This document shows positions 56,636 to 64,000 of a DNA stretch of 64,000 nt, piece by piece (the first letter of the stretch is position 1; the number at the start of each line of letters is the position of its first letter). Made by a program: the position numbers and the translations under genes. The stretch lies in NCBI GenBank assembly GCA_024509875.1, contig JAMPIV010014126.1, forward strand, positions 1 to 64,000, read 5' to 3'. Below the pieces are notes generated by a model. That model saw only the letters and a program-made list of their open reading frames with translations, did no database searches and was not told where the DNA came from. This stretch comes from Oreohelix idahoensis. Taxonomy: Eukaryota; Mollusca; Gastropoda; Stylommatophora; Oreohelicidae.

Positions 56636-59053
56636 TGTGGTAAAGTGGGATGTTATAAATATTTATAGGGGACTTAGTGTACTGACTGAGATCAGCTGTG
56701 AAGGTATCTGTATCTAATAGGTGTAGTGTTTTACAGATAACCTTACTTGCTACCACATTTATACCTCAGTCAGAATTATTCTGGAATATTGTGATGACTA
56801 CGTTGAATGTCTAGGGTTATGTAAATGATGAAGTGTAAGTCACAACAACAACAGACAGATAAACAATTTAATTTATTCCACCACACTTGACAACACTGTG
56901 ACACTCACACACATTTAACATTCTATAAGACTATCTTAAATGAGTCACTGGTAAAGTTTCAAATATATATGTATTAATTACTTTCACTAATATATGTCCT
57001 GATTCAACTACAAAGTGAACCAGGAATCACAATCAATTGTAATCACAATTTATATATACATAATTTATAAATATGAACTTAGTAGTGACATATTTTATTA
57101 ATATTATCCTATGTGTGTCAGTTGTGTAGTAGTACTATGAGGTAATACTGGTTTTGTTTTTCAAGCTATGTTGTTATTTGTCATCATGACTTCAAGTGTT
57201 TGTTTATCTGGGAAATAGTATGGGGAAAAAGTTCACAGTTCCTGTCAATTTAAACAAGGTATTGTCCCTCTTTTTTTTCTAAAATGTCAATTTTTGAGGG
57301 GACACATAATGTTGAGCTCCACTGGCCACAGAGGCTTAACTTTCGTGATGGCGGCAGGAAAAGACTCCTCTGCTCGATTGCTCCCCTGTGTTCTGGAGAC
57401 ACCTCACTAGTCGCTATCTGGACCCAGGAGTATGCTGTCAGCCTCCAGTTTCAGCAAAGCTCAGACCAGGTGCTGCTCAATAACTTTAGGACCACAGTCC
57501 CTGAAACAAGAAGGTTGTACCTCCTACTTCATAACTAATTTATAATCTATTTACAGACTGAACACAATACATAACAAACACTGAGTTCAGAGCGGTAGGC
57601 CAACTGTCAGCTTCATCTGAAATAATTTACACCAGTATACTCCTCCCTAATGGTTACTACGCCTCTGCAATTCCAGCATTAGTTCTTTCTAGTCAATAAG
57701 ATAGGTGTCAGTGTACTGTTTGGCAATCCCATGTAGTTTTACTTTCCTCCGACACCTTCTGTTCAGGTTGGAGCACTATATAGGCTTTGCCTCATGTTCG
57801 CTACTGAACCACACACATATACAGACATAAATTATCAATTTACATTCAATTTTCATTAAAAAGATATCAAATATTTCAAGCTTACCACAATTCATGGAAA
57901 TAATACAGAATTACGTTGACTGGCAATGAATAGGCACAAAATCCGACCCGCCACTGTCTCAGGCTTTTATTTAGAAAAATATAAGCTGAATCTCAACGCA
58001 CTGTTGCTTTAGAAAGTTTATTTGAAAATGTGGTGCTGACCTGACGCTCCTAATTGCCTATATTGGCGGGTCTAACCAATCGAGCCATGTTTACACAGTT
58101 TTTAAAAAAAAAAAGTACTCCTACTCACGTTTCCCTAACAACAAAGAATTAGTATTTATAGCCCGACTGATCGTGTTTAGCCTTACATTTACTTCTATCC
58201 AATCAAATAGGATTTAACATGGGGACCTATTTCCCGTACAATGGTGGTGTCAAAATCTGCCACTGAGCGATTCTGATTTTGGTGTTGTCACTATTTCTTT
58301 TGGCTATAATTTGTTAATTCCTAGGCTATTTGCGTAACGTTTAACATATTATTTGTCAGCAAGTCCTAAGGAACCCAAATATATAAATTTAATGGGGCTA
58401 AGGGGCTGCGTTCAAAATATGCATTTTCTTCTAGGATAGTCGTGCTGTTGCCACCTCCTCACTTCCAAACTTTATGGTGTCTGCTGTACTGTCATACTAA
58501 TGTCAGGATTTCAGACATAAAACAGTAGAATGTCATGTTTCCTAATAAGCGTTTTGTAAGTTTTTTAAAACCTAACTCTCGTATGGGTAGTGTTTTTTAT
58601 CACTGTCGATTTGAAAAAAAATTAGTGCTTGTGGCCTTACACGCGTGATGACTTTAATTGTATAGCGAGACGCGTGTTTAGTGTTGTATGCGTCCCGGCT
58701 TTCAGCCCTCCCTTTCTTTCTATCCTAAGTCCATCTGTCCGTTCGTTTATGGTATCGTAGTGTATAAAATGACATGAATGGAATATTAAATATAGGTCAG
58801 CTTGCGTATCTCAAGGTTTTTCTTAGAAAGGCAGTACACGTTTTATCGTAGAAAGCGTGTATGCTGCAGTAGGCTTTTACTATCAACGTGAAACGTTATA
58901 ATTTGTAGACGAAGTAGAAAACAAGGGGATTTCGAGTACAGTCATTGTGACAGCACTGTTCTTTACCATTCTTCTTTCCTTTTATTGAAGTTATTTGTTA
59001 TGCTTTACATTTACTTTTTAATTTATATATGTGGATTAGAATTTCACACGACA
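56636..59053 (-). repeat. 3' LTR of element C
   Basis: 2418 bp. On the minus strand it starts TGTCGTGTGAAATTC at 59053 and ends TTTACCACA at 56636. No SINE at the position where B's 5' LTR has one. Confidence 0.85.
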
Positions 59054-59055
59054 AA

Positions 59056-59071
59056 TTCTCCCCACTTAAAA
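59056..59071 (-). other. Polypurine tract of element C
   Basis: Minus-strand TTTTAAGTGGGGAGAA just upstream of the 3' LTR. Confidence 0.75.
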
Positions 59072-59089
59072 CAGACGTTATATGTCAGT

Positions 59090-59524
59090 CTATAATTCTA
59101 TATACACATAGAGAAATTTATTATTATTTCTGGGGCTTACGTGATTCTCATCACACGGATGGCGGCTTAAAAAATCCGCTCCCAGATTTGTTTTTCCACT
59201 TATATACTCTATGCTAAACTCATATGGCTGCATCAGTAAAGACCAACGGAGTAATCTAGAATTTCCATGTCTAGCCTGCGCTAGAAACGACAAGGGTTTG
59301 TGATCCGTTTGCAACTTAAATGCCTTCCCATACAGATAAATATTGAATTTCGTTATCGCCCATATTACGGCAAGACATTCTTTTTCGCTAGTTGAGTAGT
59401 TGGTTTCAGCTTTATTCAACTTTCTGCTAGCATATGCCACTGGGCTTAATTCCCCCTCCAATTCATCTGATTTCTGTAGCAGAGTCGCACCTAACCCAAT
59501 ATTACTGGCATCAGTCCTTACAAT
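59090..59524 (-). pseudogene. RNase H of element C
   Basis: [59 protein letters not shown] and SGKTNLGADFLSRHPCDENH with all acidic active-site residues. It stops at 59090, shortly before the polypurine tract. The open frame extends upstream to 59638, but its first ~38 codons are SINE sequence, so as it stands it is cut from the reverse transcriptase. It would remove RNA from the RNA-DNA hybrid. Confidence 0.85.
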
Positions 59525-59732
59525 ACCAACGGGCTGATCACCCGTTTGCCAGTCACTTCGATTACGGAAACGACAGCAAATGGATTGATTTGCCGTTGCC
59601 CTAAAGACGCCAATAGGCGTGATGGGAAACAATGGCAAAGAAAACCTATCTGCTGTTGCCCTAAGACGCCACTAGGCGTAATGGCCACTGACTGCTTTGA
59701 CGGTCAGTGGCTAAGGACGGAAGAAGAAGAAG
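59525..59732 (+). mobile_element. SINE-like insertion in the pol gene of element C
   Basis: 208 bp, same element as 18590-18796: starts ACCAACGGGCTGATCACC, ends with a GAA-repeat tail. Target-site duplication TCCTTACAAT at 59515-59524 and 59733-59742. It inserted just upstream of the first RNase H acidic motif (RTDAS) and ends the reverse transcriptase frame at 59704, inside the SINE. Confidence 0.85.
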
Positions 59733-60813
59733 TCCTTACAATGAATTCTTGACTTAAGTCAGGTAATTTCAAAATAGGTTTACTTGTGAGCTTTTCCTTC
59801 AATTCCTGGTAAGCGAATTCGCATTGTGGAGTCCATGTAATTCGATCTGGATTTCCTTTACGTGTCAAATCAGTTAACGGTGCACATATGGAATTAAAGT
59901 TTTTGATATACTTTTGGTAGAAACCACATAATGAGACAAAGGATCTCACGTCTTTCTTGGTTTGTGGTCTCGGGGCTTTCATTAGTTTCTCTAAATTCTT
60001 TGGGTCAGGGGTCATGTTTCCCTGATAAACTGTATGTCCCAAGAATTCTAATTCTTTACATCCAACGCAACATTTGGTTGGTCGGGCTGTTAAATTCGCT
60101 TCCCTAAGTCGATTAAACAGCATGTTCAGAGAGTCAATGTGTTCCTCAAATGTTTCTGTTGCTATAAGGATATCATCCATGAAATTTGTGATACATGGAT
60201 TATTCAGAGGGTCCAATAATTTTCTCATCATTCTAGAGAAGACACTAGGCGCATTCTTCAATCCAAATGGCAATCTATTAAACTCATAGTGTCCTTCTGA
60301 GGTTCTAAAAGCTAGGTATGGTCTAACCTCAGGCTTTACTGGAATCTGATAGTATCCTTTACTCAGATCCACTTTTGAGAAATATTTAGCTTTATTTAGC
60401 CTGGCAAACAACTGATTTGTATCCGGCAATGGATCCACCTGTCCTTCTGTAATAGCATTCAGTCTCCTGTAATCTATACAGAGTCTATGTTCTCCAGAGG
60501 GTTTCCTTAAGAGTACAACACCGGAACTATACGAAGATTCACTGTGTGAAATAATTCCTTCCTTCAACAAATAGTCTATCTCTTCCTTCAAAGCTTTCTC
60601 CTTAGCAAAAGGAATCGAATAGGGTTTCATACATACATGTGTGGGGTCTATCAGCTTCATATATTCCAATAGGTTTGTATGCCCTGGTCGGTCTGTTAAC
60701 ACCTCTGTATGATTATCTAGAACCTGTTGCACTCTCTCTTTCTGAGTTTTCGTTAAATGTGTACTGATTTTCACCTGTGCCGCTGTCTCACAGGGGGTGT
60801 AATGGATATTCAA
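59733..60813 (-). pseudogene. Reverse transcriptase of element C
   Basis: The frame 60813 to 59704 (369 codons, last ones in the SINE) has QVDPLPDTNQLFARLNKAKY, catalytic Asp149 in FSKVDLSKGYYQ, RLPFGLKNAPSVFSRMM and FMDD at residues 211-214. The thumb and connection follow (ELEFLGHTVYQG, KKDVRSFVSLCGFYQKYIKN, ITWTPQCEFAYQELKEKL). This layout is that of Ty3/Gypsy enzymes. The start at 60813 is not natural: the frame continues from the integrase through an inflated C run near 60800. Confidence 0.85.
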
Positions 60814-61450
60814 ATGATGAAAGTGGTTCCTTTTTCATCTCCATGGCAATGGACAAGGTCAACAAGTGTGTCTCTTCCTGATGTTCTCTTTCCAAATATT
60901 TCTTCAGGAGATTCACATGATAGATTTTTTCTTTCCCCTTCTTATCTATCTTATAATTGGTTCTAGACACCTTCTCTAGAACTGTATATGGACCTTGCCA
61001 TCCAATTTGTAACTTATTCTGGCTACCGGGTAGAAGAAGCAGTACCTTCTCTCCCACAGCCAAATCTCTGTCTTTAGCTTTCCTGTTATAATAGGCAGCA
61101 TGTTTCTTCCTGGCTTGTCTCAAATTTTCATTGGCAAGTTTCCAGCCAGTTTTTAAACGAGTGGTCAGCTCATTCACATATTGGTATGAGGATGTAATAT
61201 TTTCCTCGGCCTTTTCATCAGTCCACGTTCTTAACAGCGCTTCCAGTGGACCTTTTATTGGCCTTCCAAACAATAATGTTGCCGGGGCCATACCGGTTGA
61301 ACTATGGGGTACCTCCCGATAAGCAAAGAGGGCGGCGTGAAGGTACTGGTCCCATGTATCTGGTTTTTCGTGTGCCAACTTTCTCAGGATTGACATCAAC
61401 GTGCCATTAAATCTTTCCACTTGGCCGTTCCCTTGGGGGGTGGTACACAC
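60788..61450 (-). pseudogene. Integrase C-terminal half of element C
   Basis: 220 codons beginning in the catalytic core: NGQVERFNGTLMSILRKL with the catalytic Glu, HSSTGMAPATLLFGRPIKGP, and the GPY/F module IGWQGPYTVLEKVSRTNY. It then reads HVNLLKKYLEREHQEETHLL and breaks at a homopolymer near 60800, before the reverse transcriptase. The overlap with the next frame upstream is a one-base shift in a G/C run near 61440. Confidence 0.85.
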
Positions 61451-62558
61451 TACAATGGAAGTGTTTGGCCTGGAAGATCCTGAAAACTTCTTCTGTTAGT
61501 TTCCCCTTGAACTGAGAGCCATTATCAGTCAAGATTTGATTGGGAAAGCCTAACCTTGTGAAAATTGTGAGCAATGCCTCTGCCACATGTTTAGAATCAA
61601 TCGATGACAGGGCTACCGCCTCTCCCCACATAGAACAAGTGTCCACCAGAGTCAGAATGTAGCTGTTCCTTCTCTTGGTTCGGGTGAGAGGTCCCACAAG
61701 ATCCACGGCAACTCTCTCAAAGGGTGTTCCCACTATGGGCATTTCCCCCAGAGTTGCTGGTGCAGTCCAATGTTTAGGTGCTACTCGTTGGCACTCTGGA
61801 CAGGATTTTACATATCGTTTGATATCTTCAGTTATCCCTGGCCAGAAATAGTGACAAGCTATACGCTGTCCTGTTGCGCTGATCCCCATATGACCACTGA
61901 AGGGAATCGCATGCCCTAGTTCCAACACTTTAGTCCTATATGAAGTGGGAAGGACCAGCTGTCCGTGACCATTGGATTCAGATCCAGCCTTCCTATATAT
62001 CAGTTGGTTCTTCATATAAAATTCTCCCTTGCCTGGAGGTGTATGAGTTTTGGGCAACTTCTTGAAACACGGCTTGAGTGTTTTGTCCTCAGCCTGTGCC
62101 TTCCTCATCTCATCTGGATGAGTATTTATTGGATTATCCTCCTCCTTTTTAGACTGTGATCTGGTCTGCACTGTTGCCAATATCACAGGTCTCTTGGGAT
62201 TCCCCAAGAAGACATATCTACACCCCAATATCAGAGGGTAGATTGGCTCATTTATCACTGCTGCTTTTATGATTCCTTCCACATATCGCGTTTTCACCTT
62301 TATCCGGGCGACGGGAAGTGTCATGGTAGCTACATCCTTGGTTGCAGTTTGAATCTCCACTGTTTCTGTGGTGTATTGATCTGCCTGCACCAGGTGAGAA
62401 CTCACAACGGAATCGTAATCTAAACCGGTATCATATAAACACCTTATAGTGACACCATTACAGATGACATCTTCACACACTGGGGGGGGTGGTATGGTTC
62501 CTGTAGTTCTGCAGGTTTGACCTTTTTTTCCTTTTTCCCAGATGTCATAGCAGCACAA
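61407..62558 (-). pseudogene. Protease and integrase N-terminal half of element C
   Basis: 383 codons. The protease has DTG at residues 43-45 (CLYDTGLDYDSVV) and IIKAAVINEPIYPLILGCRY further on. The integrase finger has His216, His223, Cys253 and Cys256 (GHAIPFSGHMG ... SCPEC). The core has Asp286 (VAVDLVGP) and Asp345 (LTDNGSQ). The last ten residues are out of frame after the C run at 61440. Residues 1-26 overlap the 3' end of the Gag frame and are frame noise. Element B carries a stop at residue 192 (Gly to TGA) where this copy is open. Confidence 0.85.
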
Positions 62559-63742
62559 TGAGGAGGTTTCCTTCTACAATGGTCAGTGTCATGATTGTTC
62601 ATCTTACAATTTTTACACCACCTTTTCCCTTGGTTGAAAGATTTTCTTTCATCATATTTCCTTTCATCGAATTGTGGGGTTTTATTTTTATTGTCATACC
62701 GTGGCCTATCAAATTGGTGCTTACCTTTGTTTTGATCTCTAGGATCAAATTTATTAAAGTTCTGTGGTGCCCTAAAATTTTCCACCTGCTTCTTTTTGTT
62801 ACCTGATACCTCTGCCTGAGCCGCTTGATACCTTTCTGCAACATTTAGCAACTCACCCAGCCTCTCTGCACCTTGTTCCATGAGAAACTTTCTCAGGTCT
62901 GGAGCCATGGACTCTCTTAGTTGTTCTATAAGGACCATTTCCTTAAGATCTTGGGTTTTCCCCAGAGAAGTCCATTTCTCCAAGTATGTCTCTAACCGTG
63001 CAGAGAACTGGTGATAGGTTTCACCTGACAGTAGTTTAGCATTCCTAAATTTTTTCCTATAAAATTCTGCGTTCTTTTCATATCTTAACAAAAGAGCCTG
63101 CTTTAGCATGTCATAATTTTCTTGATCACCTCTGCTCATTTTGGCAAAAACTTCATAAGCTGCCCCACGAAGCCCTTGAGATAACTTTAAGCTCCACCTT
63201 TCTCTCTCTAACCCATATGTGGTAGCTAATAGTTCATATCTTTTTAGATAGCTCTCAATATCATCGTCTTTCTCAACAAAATGATCTAAATGAAAATTCA
63301 TAGCCGAGGTTGAGGCTCCCTGGCTAGCAGTGGCATCAGAGGTAAAGGGACTGGCATCATTTTCAGGAGCATGGCCTTGAAACTCAAACTCCCTTAGTCG
63401 TAACTCATGTTCCCTTTGTAATCTCTTCTCCTCTTTTTCTGCTTCCCTCTCTGCAGCTAATCGCTTGTCTTCCCTTTCTGCAGCTAATTTCTTCTCTTCT
63501 CTTTCTGCAGCCTGTCTTCTTTCCTCGGCTTCCAATGCTTTAGCCTCTTTGTCAGCATCAATCTGCAACCTCTTAGTCTCAGCCTCTAACTTTCTTTCGG
63601 CCTCTTTTTCTAATCTTCTTTCTTCCCGTTCAATATATTTGTCACATTCAGCAGTGACATAAGCAATCATAATTTGCCCGTCCATTCCTAACTCTTTCGC
63701 AGTCTGTACAGCAGCAGATCGAAATTTGGCCAGGTCCGTCAT
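62444..63742 (-). CDS. Gag of element C with SCAN-like capsid and CCHC knuckle
   Basis: 432 codons from the ATG at 63742 (MTDLAKFRSAAVQTAKELGM), which follows a ~200-base leader. Residues 38-118 are an uninterrupted charged coiled coil (repeated AEREEKKLAAEREDKRLAAE). Residues 150-310 form a helical capsid-like region. Its second half, from FRNAKLLSGETYHQFSARLE through WTSLGKTQDLKEMVLIEQLR to APDLRKFLMEQGAERLGELL and NVAERY, has the spacing and key residues of a SCAN domain (RL..L...W, L.E.V..EQ, ..P.DLR..). A basic Asn/Lys/Gln-rich linker and a zinc knuckle follow: Cys376, Cys379, His384, Cys389 (CX2CX4HX4C). The final ~12 residues lie after a C-run frameshift near 62485; the true product probably continues into the protease. 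It would form the particle that packages element RNA. Confidence 0.85.
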   Translation of the reverse strand: MTDLAKFRSAAVQTAKELGMDGQIMIAYVTAECDKYIEREERRLEKEAERKLEAETKRLQIDADKEAKALEAEERRQAAEREEKKLAAEREDKRLAAEREAEKEEKRLQREHELRLREFEFQGHAPENDASPFTSDATASQGASTSAMNFHLDHFVEKDDDIESYLKRYELLATTYGLERERWSLKLSQGLRGAAYEVFAKMSRGDQENYDMLKQALLLRYEKNAEFYRKKFRNAKLLSGETYHQFSARLETYLEKWTSLGKTQDLKEMVLIEQLRESMAPDLRKFLMEQGAERLGELLNVAERYQAAQAEVSGNKKKQVENFRAPQNFNKFDPRDQNKGKHQFDRPRYDNKNKTPQFDERKYDERKSFNQGKRWCKNCKMNNHDTDHCRRKPPHCAAMTSGKKEKKVKPAELQEPYHPPQCVKMSSVMVSL

Positions 63743-63925
63743 TTTCTAACCGGTAAATTTATATAATGTCTAACTAAACAATACAATCTGATATTACTTA
63801 TCCAAAGACACCACAGGCACTGAGAGCTCAACATTATTTATTTTCACCCAAGGATACCTTTTTAATTTCTATTATTCCCTGAAGTGAATTACCCCCAATA
63901 TTTTTAATAGGGAAAGATTCAAAAT

Positions 63926-63943
63926 CCCGGGAGCGAGACCCCA
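63926..63943 (-). other. Candidate primer-binding site of element C
   Basis: Minus-strand TGGGGTCTCGCTCCCGGG, five bases inside the 5' LTR end. Identical to that of element B. Confidence 0.6.
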
Positions 63944-63948
63944 ATATA

Positions 63949-64000
63949 TGTGGTAAAGTGGGAAGTTATAAATATTTATAGGGGACTTAGTGTACTGACT
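63949..64000 (-). repeat. End of the 5' LTR of element C (cut by window)
   Basis: Minus strand ends CCCACTTTACCACA at 63949. Only 52 bases of this LTR are inside the window. Confidence 0.85.

Larger units (their letters stand above)
19191..64000. repeat. Giant imperfect palindrome, arms of at least 22 kb
   Basis: Everything from the end of element B's 5' LTR to ~42.07 kb recurs in reverse complement to the window end. Paired landmarks: LTR end 19241 with 63949, 3' LTR end 26546 with 56636, hAT/LTR junction 27240 with 56013, SINE 31055 with 53048, solo LTR ends 33812 and 39306 with 50803 and 45707. The arms differ by frequent one-base indels and some larger insertions. The left limit may extend beyond 19191, because the window ends inside the right arm. 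Confidence 0.95.
56636..64000 (-). mobile_element. Element C: Gmr1-like Ty3/Gypsy retrotransposon, right-arm copy, cut by window end
   Basis: Minus strand: 5' LTR end (63949-64000, rest outside), primer-binding site, Gag, protease, integrase, reverse transcriptase, SINE-split RNase H, polypurine tract, 3' LTR. Better preserved than element B. Its remaining frame breaks near 62485, 61440 and 60800 fall in C/G homopolymers, and the length of the B copy at the last of these keeps the expected frame. The original was therefore probably a single Gag-Pol frame, apart from the SINE. Confidence 0.85.

Noticed and set aside
16587..64000. Elements B and C as two independent insertions in opposite orientation
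   Set aside because: They share the same flanking hAT gene, old LTR and SINE position, so they are the two arms of one palindrome.

Overview
The window is repeat-dense, AT-rich animal DNA, probably from an invertebrate; nothing in it fixes the species. No complete cellular host gene is visible. Every recognisable coding stretch belongs to a transposable element: three LTR-retrotransposon bodies, a broken hAT-type transposase gene and a fragment of a non-LTR retrotransposon. Around them are solo LTRs, two kinds of short interspersed element, tandem repeats and sequence I do not recognise.

Layout. 1-2146: no recognisable content. 2147-11313: element A, a Ty3/Gypsy-type element with very long (about 2.5 kb), nearly identical LTRs, coding for Gag, protease and integrase but no reverse transcriptase or RNase H. 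11314-12255: degenerate ~60-bp tandem repeat. 13480-14817 and 27240-28153: two halves of one hAT-like transposase gene. They are split by an old LTR (flanked by the 5-bp duplication TTAGG), and that old LTR is itself interrupted by element B (16587-26546). Beyond this lie a non-LTR retrotransposon fragment, a foldback element, a tRNA-derived SINE and a solo LTR holding another solo LTR (33812-39306). 40700-44300 is a homopolymer-inflated stretch.

From about 42.07 kb rightward the sequence is the reverse complement of what lies to the left. The solo LTRs, SINE, foldback element, LINE fragment, hAT gene end and retrotransposon all recur in mirror order to the end of the window, so element C (56636-64000, minus strand) is the mirror copy of element B. 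The palindrome covers at least 19.2-64.0 kb. The degraded turning point suggests a foldback join in sequencing or assembly, possibly between two haplotypes, because the arms also differ by insertions of several hundred bases.

Biologically the most interesting content is the retrotransposon family. Elements B/C read Gag - protease - integrase - reverse transcriptase - RNase H, with integrase upstream of reverse transcriptase although the integrase (HHCC, DDE, GPY/F) and reverse transcriptase are Ty3/Gypsy-like. This is the Gmr1-like arrangement. Their Gag has a region resembling the SCAN domain and a CCHC knuckle. Element A has the same plan with everything after the integrase missing, so it looks like a non-autonomous derivative. 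A ~207-bp SINE-like element inserted into the RNase H region of B/C and into the 5' LTR of B, each time with a clear target-site duplication. Most frame breaks in B and C are one-base changes, many in homopolymers, and usually affect one arm only, so part of the damage may be sequence error.
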